A stretch of 64,000 nt of DNA from Euptelea pleiosperma (GCA_035048495.1 CM068547.1:8149700-8213699), one strand, 5' to 3'. Numbered from the stretch's first letter, positions 47,188-57,868 are shown. The notes: generated from the sequence alone by a model not told the origin. Program-made: numbers and translations.

Positions 47188-50100
47188 TTATTGATAGAAA
47201 ATCCGCATATTAAATGCGTTCCACGGTCTTTCAAATACATCTCCGTCTTGTGTCTTCAGGTAATAAGCCCCGTTCTGCCCAATCCTGTCAATAAGGTAAG
47301 GACCTTCCCAATTGGCCCCCAATTTGCCACTCCCGGGCTCCCTTGTATTGTCAAATACTTTTCTCAGTACCAAATCTCCAACTTTGAAGGTCCTGCGTCT
47401 GACGCGGCGATCATATGACCGTTTGATAGTTTGCTGATAATTAGCCAATCTCACAACTGCCTGTTCCCGACGCTCTTCTAGCAAGTCATTGTCCCGAGCC
47501 AATATTCCTTCATTCTGCCCAGTATTGACAGCCTGAGTCCGAGATGTCGGGATAACAACTTCTGTAGGGATTACTGCCTCTGATCCATAAGCCAGAGAAA
47601 ATGGAGATTCCCCTGTAGTTCTTCTCGGGGTAGTTCGATATGCCCAGAGTACTCCTGACAATTCTTCCGCCCATTTTCCCTTTGCTCGATCTAACCTCTT
47701 CTTCAAGTTTTCGAGTATAACTCGATTTGCTCTCTCGGCAAGTCCGTTACTCTGGGGGTATCTTGGGGCAGATAGTCTTTTCTTTATATTCAAAGCCTGA
47801 CACAGAGCTTTCACCTCGGTGGAATCAAATTGGGTTCCGTTATCTGTGACTATCTCTTCTGGAATGCCGAACCGGCAGATGATATTCTCCCATAAGAACC
47901 TCTTCACATGCGAAGACTGTACTTGAACTAACGGCACTGCCTCGATCCACTTTGTGAAGTAATCCGTGGCCACCAATAAGAATCTCACATTCCCTGGGGC
48001 TGTCGGGAATGGTCCCATTATATCTAGTCCCCATTTCGCAAATGGCCATGGACTGAATACAGGATGCAGCTCTTCGGCGGGAACCTTTATCAATGGAGAA
48101 TATTTCTGACACTTCTCACATTTCTTCACCAGCAATTTGGCATCTTTCTGCATGTAGGGCCAAAAATAACCTTGGCTGAGAGCTTTATGTGCCAAGGTCC
48201 TCGCCCCCGAGTGATTTCCACATTCCCCCGCGTGTATCTCATGAAGAACTTGCTGAGATTCTCTGGGGGTAAGACATTTAAGGAGAGGACCTGATGCTGA
48301 TTTCCTGTAGAGATCTTGGCCTACCATGATATACCTTCTTCCAAGCCTCTGAATTCTCTTTGCGGCATCTCTCCCAGAAGGGAGTTCTCCATGCTGTAAA
48401 TACCTTCGAAAATCGTCCATCCAACTTGGCTCATGATCAACCTCCACCGGGGCCAGATAAACTTCAAGAGGTGAATGAATACTCGGAAATTCCTGATAGT
48501 CCACGGATATAGTTCTTGATTCAGCCCCTCCCATCATAGTAGATAAATAGGCCAAAGCATCAGCATGCCGATTTTCCATCCTTGGTAACTGATGAATTTT
48601 TATGTTACCAAATCGCTCAGCTAAATGTTGAACAATATCTAAATAAGCTGCCATCCTCTCATCTCGGGCTAGATATGTCCCAGCAAACTGACTGACGACC
48701 AGCTGTGAATCAGTATAAGCGGTAATGTCTGTTATCCCGAGATCAAGTGCTGTCTGGAGTCCCGAAATCATTGCTTCATATTCTGCTTCGTTATTGGATG
48801 CCACGAACCCGAATTTAACAGATTTTTCCAATCTAGTATTCTCAGGTGTGACCAGAACGACTCCTACACCTGATCCGTTCTCATTGGCTGATCCATCAGT
48901 AAACAATCTCCATCCCGTCTTGGGATTCAACATCTCTGGCATCTCGGGAAGTGGAAGAACTTCTCTGTCCTCGCCCCCAAGATCTGCCACATCTTGAACT
49001 GGGAAGTCGGCCAAAAACCCTGCCAAGGCATGTCCCTTCTCAGATGTTCTTGGTGAGAACTGAATGTCGTATTGAGCCAAATAAATGGCCCATTTAGCCA
49101 TTCTCCCTGACAAATCGATCTTACCGAGTATAGATTTCAAAGGATGCTCTGTGTAAACCGTAATAGTCCTGCCTTCAAAGTAGGGTTTAAGACGTCTCGA
49201 AGCATAAATCAAAGCCAAAGCAGCTTTCTCGATTGTGGCATATCTCGTTTCTGCCCCAATCAAAGTCTTACTGGTGAAATATACTGGTCGTTCTTCCCGA
49301 TCGAGCTCACGGAAGAGAACGGCGCTAATGGATTCATCTGTGGTAGCCAAATAAAGACCCAGAGGCTCCCCTTGATCAGGTTTAGAAAGAATCGGAGGTT
49401 GTGAGAGATAATGTTTGAGCTTTTGAAAGGCTTCATCACACTCTTCAGTCCAGTCAAATCTTCCATTCTTCTTCAAGAGCCTGAATAAAGGTCTGCATCT
49501 ATCTGACGATCTCGCTATGAAGCGATTCAATGCTGCTATTCTCCCGGCAAGCTTTTGGACTTCCTTCCTGTTCTTCGGTGAAGGCATATCTGTCAAAGCC
49601 CTGATCTGTTCGGGATTAGCTTCAATTCCTCGCCTCGTAATGAGATAACCTAGAAATTTCCCTGAGGTCACTCCAAAGACGCACTTGGCAGGATTGAGTT
49701 TCATTTGATACTCTCGAAGACGATCAAATGTTCTCCCGAGATCTCCCAGATGTAATTCCCGGGTCCTTGTTTTAACAATCATATCGTCTATATACACTTC
49801 CATCGTCACGCCAATCATATCATGGAACATTTTATTAACGAGACGTTGGTAAGTGGCTCCCGCATTCTTGAGACCAAAAGGCATCACTCTGTAACAAAAG
49901 ACGCCCCTATCAGTCGTGAAGGCTGTCATCTCCTGATCTGGCTCATACAGAGGGATCTGATTATAACCCGAATACCCATCCATGAAAGATAAGATCTCAT
50001 ATCCCGAGGTTGCGTCAACCAGTTGATCAATCCTCGGCAAAGGATATGGATCTTTAGGGCAGGCTTTATTCAAGTGTGTGAAGTCTATGCAGACTCTGAT

Positions 50101-50541
50101 TTTCCCATTCTTCTTCGGAACAGCCACTATGTTGGCTAACCATTGTGCATTGTTGACTTCGCGGATGAATCCGGCCTCCAGGAGTTTATCAATCTCTTCC
50201 TGGACTGCCTGCTGCTTCTCTGGAGCAATCCTCCGAGGTCTCTGTTTCACAGGTAAATGATCTCTATTTACCTGTAGATGGTGGCAGGAAATGTCGGGAG
50301 AAATACCCGGCATATCGTTAAATGACCATGCGAAAACATCCATATAAGATTTGAGAAAATCAGTGAAGGATATTTTTTCTTCCGCAGATAATCCAGCCCC
50401 GATATAAGTATACTTTGGGTTTTCCTCACTACCGAGGTTAACCTGATCAGTCTTCTCAACTGTGGGACTTGTCCCTTGCTCAATGTCACCTTCCCGGGTC
50501 AGCGCAGTCTGCTCCAGACTTGCCGGGATGCGCTCTAATTG
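47188..50541 (-). CDS. pol: Tat-type pol: reverse transcriptase, dual RNase H, integrase
   Basis: Open from just after the amber codon at 50542-50544 to TAA at 47188-47190; the first ATG is at 50343. Counting from that Met: RT about 36-230 with YIDDM at 184-188; RNase H 1 about 325-430, in which the expected first Asp region reads YLATTDES; a second, archaeal-type RNase H about 478-605 with TDGSANENGSG (D483), NNEAEYEA, YTDSQ (D545) and ADALA; integrase zinc finger H704-H711-C742-C745 and catalytic D774, D834, E870 (D-35-E spacing). The end YGSEAVIPTEVVIPT is typical of this lineage. Protein is made only if the amber is read through from gag-pro. It copies element RNA into DNA in cytoplasmic particles and integrates it. 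Confidence 0.95.
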   Translation of the reverse strand, partial: QLERIPASLEQTALTREGDIEQGTSPTVEKTDQVNLGSEENPKYTYIGAGLSAEEKISFTDFLKSYMDVFAWSFNDMPGISPDISCHHLQVNRDHLPVKQRPRRIAPEKQQAVQEEIDKLLEAGFIREVNNAQWLANIVAVPKKNGKIRVCIDFTHLNKACPKDPYPLPRIDQLVDATSGYEILSFMDGYSGYNQIPLYEPDQEMTAFTTDRGVFCYRVMPFGLKNAGATYQRLVNKMFHDMIGVTMEVYIDDMIVKTRTRELHLGDLGRTFDRLREYQMKLNPAKCVFGVTSGKFLGYLITRRGIEANPEQIRALTDMPSPKNRKEVQKLAGRIAALNRFIARSSDRCRPLFRLLKKNGRFDWTEECDEAFQKLKHYLSQPPILSKPDQGEPLGLYLATTDESISAVLFRELDREERPVYFTSKTLIGAETRYATIEKAALALIYASRRLKPYFEGRTITVYTEHPLKSILGKIDLSGRMAKWAIYLAQYDIQFSPRTSEKGHALAGFLADFPVQDVADLGGEDREVLPLPEMPEMLNPKTGWRLFTDGSANENGSGVGVVLVTPENTRLEKSVKFGFVASNNEAEYEAMISGLQTALDLGITDITAYTDSQLVVSQFAGTYLARDERMAAYLDIVQHLAERFGNIKIHQLPRMENRHADALAYLSTMMGGAESRTISVDYQEFPSIHSPLEVYLAPVEVDHEPSWMDDFRRYLQHGELPSGRDAAKRIQRLGRRYIMVGQDLYRKSASGPLLKCLTPRESQQVLHEIHAGECGNHSGARTLAHKALSQGYFWPYMQKDAKLLVKKCEKCQKYSPLIKVPAEELHPVFSPWPFAKWGLDIMGPFPTAPGNVRFLLVATDYFTKWIEAVPLVQVQSSHVKRFLWENIICRFGIPEEIVTDNGTQFDSTEVKALCQALNIKKRLSAPRYPQSNGLAERANRVILENLKKRLDRAKGKWAEELSGVLWAYRTTPRRTTGESPFSLAYGSEAVIPTEVVIPTSRTQAVNTGQNEGILARDNDLLEERREQAVVRLANYQQTIKRSYDRRVRRRTFKVGDLVLRKVFDNTREPGSGKLGANWEGPYLIDRIGQNGAYYLKTQDGDVFERPWNAFNMRIFYQ

Positions 50542-50544
50542 CTA
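50536..50544 (-). promoter_or_regulatory. Amber readthrough signal between gag-pro and pol
   Basis: On the minus strand the junction reads GAA AAA TAG CAA TTA GAG. The six bases after TAG (CAATTA) fit the CARYYA rule for type I stop-codon readthrough, the context first known from TMV. The frame is the same on both sides and has no other stop between 50541 and 47190. Confidence 0.8.
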
Positions 50545-52734
50545 TTTTTCCATAACAACGGACGAAGTTCCCCCTCCATGATGATCCTCCAGGACTGGGA
50601 CCTGCTTCGATTTCAGGGCCATGGCATAGCATTTTGCCGAGATGGCCTGATCTCCCTTGAGCTCCATAATCCCGTGAGCAGTCGGGAATCGGAACAATTG
50701 ATGATAAGTAGACGGTACCCCCTTGACTTCATGTATCCAACCTCTCCCCAAGATGCCGTTGTAGGGGGATGGTGTATCTAGAACAAGAAATTCGACCATG
50801 GACGTGATCGGTCCAGTCTTTACTGGCAGAATTATCTTTCCCATTGCATATTCTCTCTGGCCATTGAATCCGACCAGAGGAACATTGCTCTGGATGAGAT
50901 CTGACGGGTTAAAACCCATCTTTCGATAAGCCTCTGCAAATAAAATCTCTGCTGAGCTCCCCGGATCAATCAACAGACGCTTCACCTCATAATTACCGAC
51001 AGGCAAAGTGAGCACTAGCGCGTCTGAATGTGGATGATCTACTCCCACGAGATCTTTGTCGGAGAAGAAAATCGCTGCGTCAGTGTTCTCCATCATCTCC
51101 ACGGGATCTGTGATTCTAGGTCCCATTGACAGGTGCAAGATCTCATTCAGGTGTTCAACCTTCCTGATTTTAATCCTGTCCACCCTCTCTGTCTCTCCAC
51201 GGGATAGTTGCCGTCCTCCCCCGTGTATCACATCAATTACCAACCCACGCTCTTGCTGTTTAACGGGGTTCTTATCCTTCTTGAGAACCTCGGCTCCAGC
51301 TACTGCCCCAGTCGTGCTGGCAATAAACTGTTGCAAAAAGCCTTGGTTAATCAGGTCCTCAATCTTATGCTTCAGCGCCCAGCATTTATTGGTTATGTGC
51401 CCTGCTTCTTGGTGGAAGGCACAGAACAGATTCATATCTCTGTCTCCCTTCAAATCCGGCCTCATTGGTCGGGGATATTGGAGATACTTCTCGTTCTTAA
51501 TCAGATCAAATATCTGACTAATGGTCTTGTTCAAGGATGTAAAAATCCTTCTCTCTCGACGGGGATACTGCCCCGTGCTCCCCGACTTCTCTGGTACCTT
51601 CACGGGAATCTCTGCCGTCGTGATGATCTCAGCTACAGCTTTTTGCTTCCCCTTCGAAATTTTGCTGGAGGTCGGGGCCTTCTTCACTTCATTCACTGAT
51701 ATAGCCACTCCTGGGCCTCGCTGGAGTGTGTCGTCCTCAAGTTTAGAGTATTTCTCTACTCGAAGAAACAGGGCTTCCATATTCACTGGCCTATTCTTCG
51801 TTAGAGACATGTATAGTCCAGAACTCGTGGATAATGCCTTGCGAAAGGCTGTAACGGCATGCTTATCATCACAGTCTTCCACTGTGGTCATGAGAGTACG
51901 GAATCTCTTTGTAAAATCTCGCAAGGTTTCTTTCTGATCACAATGTACATTAAATAGCACATCGACATCATTCTTATGTAATCTGTTGCAAGAATATCGA
52001 GTGATGAAGAGAGTACTCAACTTTGTGAAGTCAGAAATGGTTCGGGGGGCTATCTGGTTAAACCAGATCAATGCATCGTCGCTTAAAGTGGAAGGGAACA
52101 TCCTGCAGAGGAGTTCGTCTTGAAACTCCCACATCGTCATCGCCTTTCTGAAGCGAAGTACGTGATTCACAGGATCTGTCTCTCCTGTGAATATCGAAAA
52201 TTTAGGATAAGAAAAAGATTTTGGGGCACGGTATCCCTGTATCTCTTCTGTAAAAGGAGAATCTCTAGGAATTCTCGTTGCCATTGCTGTCATTCTATCA
52301 GCCAATGTTTCTTTCTTTCCCATCATTTCAGCTACTAGATCAGCTATCTGCTTCCTGGTTTCTGGCTGAATATGATCCGAGCTTCGCTGGCAGGAAGACT
52401 CGGCTTTATGACGCTTCTCTGGAAGCGGAATATGTGAATCTCCACGTCTACTACGTGGATTTCGCAAGACAGATTCCTCTGAATTCGATCTGTCTGAATG
52501 GAAATGACTTTTCTCCTGGTGACTACGCCCTGCTGCACCAGATGTATAATCACCAGTTCGTTCAACAGTCATCCGCTGCTTCAACTCCTCATTCTCTTCG
52601 CGCAATTGGGCAATCATCTTCTGCTGATTGTCCAATTCTCTCGCTCTTCTCCCCTCCGTAATAGCATCTCTGAGATCGCTAGTCGGATTCTTCTCTCGTC
52701 CATTCCTGAGACCTGTGCGTCTGGTATCCACCAT
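50542..52734 (-). CDS. gag-pro: Tat-type gag-protease polyprotein
   Basis: 730 aa ending at TAG. An N-terminal coiled coil (about 28-57), then a retrotransposon gag domain (about 170-335, with FPSTLSDDALIWFNQIAP and FTKRFRTL). A zinc knuckle of the variant form C438-X2-H441-X4-H446-X4-C451 follows. The aspartic protease is near 585-665 with LLIDPGSSAEIL (D590) and GILGRGW. Gag forms the particle and packages RNA; protease cleaves the polyproteins. The start at 52734 is 66 bp from the 5' LTR. Most translation would end here and give the Gag excess such elements need. Confidence 0.95.
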   Translation of the reverse strand: MVDTRRTGLRNGREKNPTSDLRDAITEGRRARELDNQQKMIAQLREENEELKQRMTVERTGDYTSGAAGRSHQEKSHFHSDRSNSEESVLRNPRSRRGDSHIPLPEKRHKAESSCQRSSDHIQPETRKQIADLVAEMMGKKETLADRMTAMATRIPRDSPFTEEIQGYRAPKSFSYPKFSIFTGETDPVNHVLRFRKAMTMWEFQDELLCRMFPSTLSDDALIWFNQIAPRTISDFTKLSTLFITRYSCNRLHKNDVDVLFNVHCDQKETLRDFTKRFRTLMTTVEDCDDKHAVTAFRKALSTSSGLYMSLTKNRPVNMEALFLRVEKYSKLEDDTLQRGPGVAISVNEVKKAPTSSKISKGKQKAVAEIITTAEIPVKVPEKSGSTGQYPRRERRIFTSLNKTISQIFDLIKNEKYLQYPRPMRPDLKGDRDMNLFCAFHQEAGHITNKCWALKHKIEDLINQGFLQQFIASTTGAVAGAEVLKKDKNPVKQQERGLVIDVIHGGGRQLSRGETERVDRIKIRKVEHLNEILHLSMGPRITDPVEMMENTDAAIFFSDKDLVGVDHPHSDALVLTLPVGNYEVKRLLIDPGSSAEILFAEAYRKMGFNPSDLIQSNVPLVGFNGQREYAMGKIILPVKTGPITSMVEFLVLDTPSPYNGILGRGWIHEVKGVPSTYHQLFRFPTAHGIMELKGDQAISAKCYAMALKSKQVPVLEDHHGGGTSSVVMEK

Positions 52735-52778
52735 TGTTCGAATCGAATATCTCTTAGAACGGAAAACTTCTAGTCGTT

Positions 52779-52795
52779 TCCCACAGACGGCGCCA
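52779..52795 (-). promoter_or_regulatory. Primer binding site
   Basis: Minus strand TGGCGCCGTCTGTGGGA, five bases inside the 5' LTR edge. TGGCGCC is complementary to a tRNA 3' end reading GGCGCCA. Plant Ty3 elements with this start usually use an Asp- or Arg-type tRNA, but I cannot decide which. Confidence 0.75.
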
Positions 52796-52800
52796 AAAGA

Positions 52801-54214
52801 TGTGGGGGAAAAATATCTGATCTAACCCACACAATCTTTGAGGTCAGACGATTCGGATTGTGGTGATGATCGGACGACTCTGATGCTCCAGGATGAAACT
52901 GCTTTCTCCTCTGCGAAGGATAGGATGATCTCCAGATGAGATTTGGTTGTACCTGTTGACAAGGCTCCGACGCTCAAGTCAGCTTGGGAAATGTAACAGG
53001 TTTTAGGAAATAGTAAAAGATTTCAGAGTTTAAGCTATCTGGATCTGGAGAGCAAGATCCTCTTCTCAGTTCTGAAGGTCTTGTATTTATAGCCTTGGAA
53101 CTGGCGTGACTCACCTTCCACGTGTCTAGTCATTATCAGTCAATGATGACTCAGATAGATTCTGTTATAAAACAGAATCTGTCGGTTTAAACTTTGACTT
53201 TCTTGATTCAGTTATACCTGAAATAACTGAAATAATACTGAGGTGGCATCCTCCGTGTCAGGTGTTCAGATAAGGTGATGTCGAATCCGTGATAATTCAA
53301 CTAGCTGCCACGTGGCCAATATTCATTAGTTAAGAAATCGATGGTATTCAGAATACTTACCTCGTATGTAAGAGATCATGCCACGTAAGTCATTTGACAT
53401 TATCTGGCTTTGACGGGATGATATTGAAATAGATCCCGTCAAGCAAGTCTGATGACCTTGTCGGAAAAATGCATCCAGCCAATAATTTTGACCTTGCGGG
53501 GAGGATGTCCCGGGATGAGATGTTCAGAGTTCCCGGGAATCTATACTTTGAGTTGCCATGATGATTTCCCGGGATGACATATTTGGAGTTCCCGGGATGA
53601 TATACCTGAGTTGCCAAGATGAGTTCCCGGGATTACATGTTTGGAATTCCCGGGATGATACACTTGAATTGCCAGGATGAGTTCCCGGGATGACATGTTT
53701 GGAATTCCCGGGATGATATACTTGAATTGCCAGGATGAGTTCCCGGGATGACATGTTTGGAATTCCCGGGATGATATACTTGAATTGCCAGGATGAGTTC
53801 CCGGGATGACATGTTTGGAGTTCCCGGGATGATATACTTGAGTTTTCCCGGGAAGAGAACCTTGATTTCCCGGGATGAGATTGTAGAAGATCCCGTCTAT
53901 CCAGTTGATCTCGGTGGGATGAGACTCATCAATATGTCGGGCAAGATTGAATACTTCCCGACATATTAAAGGTTGAGACGCTAATATTCTCTGTCAGCAT
54001 CACTTCCATGTGTCGATAAAACAATCCTGACACGTGGCATTTCCAAGTAATGGAAATCGAGCGACACGATTGGCAGTTTATTGCTCTTGATGATGATTCC
54101 AGCGCATTAACTCTCGCGTGCTGTCTTCTAACACGCGTCGTGTATTTGAAACCGCACGTGCTAAGCCAGAGATACGTGTCCAATTTTGACTAGCTGGAAA
54201 ATACGGCACCCACA
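52801..54214 (-). repeat. 5' LTR of the Tat element
   Basis: Same sequence and length as the 3' LTR; I found three base differences (a t/c near 52953, a c/t in the 58-bp array, a t/c near 54003). It drives the element's minus-strand RNA. The array of 58-bp CCCGGG units lies at 53504-53853. Confidence 0.95.
53083..53092 (-). promoter_or_regulatory. TATA box in the 5' LTR
   Basis: CTATAAATAC on the minus strand. Transcription would start some 30 bp further on, leaving about 250 bp of R/U5 before gag and placing the 58-bp array and the G-box-like words (ccacgtgtc, gccacgtggc) upstream, in U3. Confidence 0.6.
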
Positions 54215-54542
54215 CTACTTAATCTTAATTTCTTGCAACAGAGCGCCGATCATAGATTTATCAATTTTATGATTTTATCAATTTTTCGTTTTGAAAAACT
54301 TCTTTCTATAGAAGCAATTGTTACATGTATTTAATTTTAGTAATATCATATAAGCAAGTATCACAAAAAACTCAAATTGTTGGCAGCAAAAAAGGTATTT
54401 AAAATTTTTATTAAAAGTCCTAAAAATCTATCTTTATATGTAATTATTAAAATCTTAAAATTTATTAAAAAATCAAAAAGAGCAAATAATCGAAAAATCA
54501 ACATTAAACCACACACTTCAACTCATACTCCTCCGAGATAAT

Positions 54543-55391
54543 GCTCCTTCACCTGCAAGGAAACCACTCTGATACTCAAGTCAGTAGCAGCAACAGTAGG
54601 AGAGTAGGTTTTAGGGAAGATTAATAGCATACCTTGTACCATTGAGGAGTACCCTTCTTTTTATAGATGGAGGAATAAAGCTCTATTCGGAGTTTGGATC
54701 CTTGGCTGGTATAGATAATTGGGCTTTTGATATGATTAGTTTGTTTGATTGTTGTGATTTCTTATCAAGAGTAGTTTACATATGCTAGTGGGAGTCTACT
54801 TCCTTATTTGGAGAGGCATCCATGCGGGTTATTCTATTTGACCGAGTATTAACTTTTCCTTTGAAGTATTCGGTCAATATCGCCACTTGTTATCAAAACG
54901 TTAACCTCCCTCATCCAGCAAGGTGACAGTTCCACAATTCAACTAGTCTACCTAGCAATTTGGCAGAACAGCGCACGTGGCAACTTGGCCAAGAGATCTG
55001 ACAGCTTTACTAGGTGGGCCTAGTTGTTTATAAGCAAGGCAATTTGGCGATTCTTCAGCTTAACAAGCCTGCGATTCTTCAGCTCAGTATATAACTTAGA
55101 TGGGAGGGGACCATGAACGGATTAGACTCTGGCCTCTGGGTACGTCGGAACCGCATGAGTACACCAGGGTGGAGCACGGTCCGCCAAAATCGGCATAGGT
55201 TAGATGCTCTATTGATGGAAGAACTTGGCCGAAGTCAATGTTTTCAACTCCGCTGGTTAGCTGGTTGGAAGGATTGCTTCCTGTCGTCTGTCTTTATATA
55301 TATACATATTGGTTATATACTTATATATAATTGTATTAGTTATATAATAAAGTTCTATAGTATATAACTTATATATATATATATATATATA
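54543..55391. repeat. Tandem duplication, left copy A (before Helitron array)
   Basis: Corresponds to 57869-58665: aaaccactctga..ctcaagtcagtag, tttacatatgctagtgggagtctact, tctggcctctgggtacgtcggaacc, agttctatagtatataactta. It is interrupted at its right end by the Helitron array. No gene; small frames are not conserved between copies. Confidence 0.8.
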
Positions 55392-57438
55392 CTAGTGGGT
55401 GCCCCGTGCCATCGGCACTCCTTGACAAAGAATTTGCCAAAATTAGGTGAGTGGTGGAGATCTACCGTCTATTTGGGGGAGGATTAGCTCTCAGCCCTTC
55501 TTCGTTGATGCTTATAAGAGGAGGTATAAGTAGGGAGACAACCAATGTGTTTTGTTATATAGAATAGTACCCATGGCACTCTCAAACAAAAGTGTTTGCA
55601 AAAATTGGGTGCCTTCGGTACTCAAACGGTATAACGGACTGGGGCGTTACTGTTTTTTCCATTATAATGACTGTTATAACGGATTGTAACGCACAGAGGG
55701 AGAAATGAGAAAAAAACATAAATAACAAAAAATAATGGTGTTGAAATTTAAATTTTGAATAAATTGAGGTCAAATGAGGCGGATTGAGTGGCTGAAATCG
55801 AACCGTCCACATTAGACGATGGATTTGATCTCAACCACTCTTTATCTAACCGTCCGCATTAGATGGATGGATAAGATAAGAGAATACAACTGAGTTGTCT
55901 TGTTATATGCGTGGGTGGCCCGCGGCACTTTCCTACAAAGTGTTTGTCAAAATCAGGTGGGAGTTAATCTCAACCATCGATATGAAGCATAATGTGTCTC
56001 AGCCACTCATTATTGAAGTCATATAAGATAAGAGGGGTATAAGAAAACCACATCACTTGTTATATAGATAGTGGGTGGCTCGTGCCCACGGCAATTCCGG
56101 ACAAAGCATTTGCCAAAATTGGGTGTGAGTGGCTGAGATCCATCATCTAGTTAGGGGATAAGATCTTGGCCCTTCTTTGTTGAAACATATAAGAGGGGGT
56201 ATAAGTGGGGAGACGACTTCCCTGTTTTGTTATATACTAGTGGGTGGCCCGTGCCCACAACACTCCCTGACAAAGCATTTACCAAAATCGGGTGTGAGTG
56301 GTGGAGATCCACCGTACATTGGGGGGATAAGATCTTGGCCATCCTTTATGAAGCCGGATAAGAGGCGAGACAACTTCCCTATTTTGTTATATACTAGTAA
56401 ATGGCCCGTGCCCACGGCACTCTCCGACAAAAGCATTTGCAAAAATTGGGTGCCTTTGGCACTCAGACAGTATAACGGACTGGGGTGTTACCCTTTTTTC
56501 CATTATAACAACTGTTATAACGGATTGTAACGCACAGAGGGAGAAATGAGAATATAATAGAAATAACAAAAAATAACGGTGTTGAAATTCAAATTTTGAA
56601 TAAACTGAGGTCAAATGAGGCAGATTGAGTGGCTGAAATCTAACCGTCCACATTAGATCGATGGATTTGATTTCAATCACTCTTTATCTAACCGTCCACA
56701 TTAGATCGATGGATAAGAGGAGAATATAACTGAGTTGTCTTGTTATATGCATGGGTGGCCCGTGCTTGCGGCACTTTCCAACAAAGTGTTTATCAAAATC
56801 GGGTGGGAGTTAATCTCAGGCATCGATATGAAGTATAGTGGATCTCAGTCACTCATTATTGAAGCCATATAAGATAAGAGGGGGTATAAGAAAATCACAG
56901 TCACTTGTTATATTGATAGTGGGTGGCCCGTGCCCTCGACACTCCCCATCAAAGCATTTGCCAAAATATGGTGCGAGTGGCTGAGATCCACCATCCATTT
57001 GGGGGATAAGATCTCGGCCCTTCTTTGTTGAAACAGATCAGAGGGGGGTATAAGTGGGGAGACAACTTCCCTTTTTTGTTATATACTAGCAAATGGCCCT
57101 AGCCAACGGCAAAGCGGTATGATAGATTGGGGGCGTTACCATTTTTTCCGTTATAATGGCTGTTATAACAAATTGTAACGCACAGGCAAAATTGGAAAAA
57201 TGGGAAAATAACGGAAATAACATAATAATGGAAAATAACAGCACTAAAATTTGAATTTCAAATTTTCAATCTGTTGCGCGGAGGTCAAATGAGTGGGAGT
57301 GACCGAATAAATGAGGGGATTGAGTGGTTGAAATCTAACCGTCCACATTAGATGGATGGATTTGATCTCAACCACTCTTTATCTTATGAAGCAGGATAAG
57401 ATAAGAGATAAGACAACTTCCCTGTTTTGTTATATAGA
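55392..57438 (-). mobile_element. Head-to-tail Helitron array (about nine units)
   Basis: Read on the minus strand it starts A|TCTATATAACAAAACAGGG (57438) and ends with hairpin GTGCC-GAT-GGCAC, 11 bases, CTAG (55395-55392), then T. Inside, units of about 165 bp (type A) and about 345 bp (type B, with a GTTATAACG core) follow one another. Junctions lie near 55566, 55905, 56066, 56236, 56396, 56745, 56920 and 57083. Those at 56236 and 56396 keep CTAG plus hairpin. The duplicated locus at 58665 shows the same flanks joined without the array. Confidence 0.65.
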
Positions 57439-57855
57439 TATATACACTTGGGCTGGGGGTGTGTGGGTGGGTGCGTGGACGTTGGCCCGAGATAAACGGG
57501 CAGACAGGGGGGGGGGGGTTAATTTTGGAACCAATTATTTGGTTCCAGTAATTAGTTCTAGTTCCGGATACATCAATTCCAATCTTGATAATATGATAAT
57601 TTTAACACATCTTTATATATTAAACATTATATTTATATATCAGTTCTAGTTCAGTTCCAATATCAAACAACCCAGAACCAAAATCATTATTATCGGTTCG
57701 ATTTTGGTTTCGGTTCATATTTAGTTGGTTCCCAAAAACGTGGAACTGGAACTGGGGTTTTCGGAATTATCAAAAAAAAAAAAAAAAACTGGGCCAGCCC
57801 CATGTATAGGTCCACCAAGGTGTGGGCAAAGATTCATGGGTCAATGGGCCCTATA
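57439..57855. repeat. Tandem duplication, right part of copy A
   Basis: Continues the flank after the Helitron array with acacttgggctgggggtgtgtg, a G-run (57507-57518), the GGTTCC-rich segment (about 57530-57760) and gggtcaatgggcccta. Matches 58666-59300. Confidence 0.75.
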
Positions 57856-57868
57856 GAAACCACTCTGA

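Larger units (their letters stand above)
41508..54214 (-). mobile_element. Full-length Ty3/gypsy Tat-type LTR retrotransposon with antisense gene
   Basis: A 12,707-bp element, transcribed on the minus strand. The target-site duplication is CTACT at 41503-41507 and 54215-54219. The 5' LTR is 52801-54214 and the 3' LTR is 41508-42921; both are 1,414 bp with TG..CA ends and three differences seen. The order along the element is primer binding site, gag-protease, amber codon, pol (RT, RNase H, second RNase H, integrase), 93-bp tandem array, antisense three-exon gene, polypurine tract, 3' LTR. The domain order and the extra RNase H between RNase H and integrase place it in the Tat lineage. All frames look intact apart from the leaky amber, so it may be autonomous. 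The near-identical LTRs imply an insertion on the order of 0.1 to a few tenths of a million years, depending on rate. Confidence 0.95.

Noticed and set aside
50343..50541. Treating pol as a separate gene that starts at the ATG at 50343
   Set aside because: The frame is open back to the amber codon and continuous with gag-pro, and the readthrough context explains expression better; internal initiation cannot be fully excluded.
51056..51937. Plus-strand frames of 138-163 codons opposite gag
   Set aside because: They are shadows of the intact gag-pro frame, with no known motif and no splice-consistent extension, unlike the antisense gene at 43452-46129.
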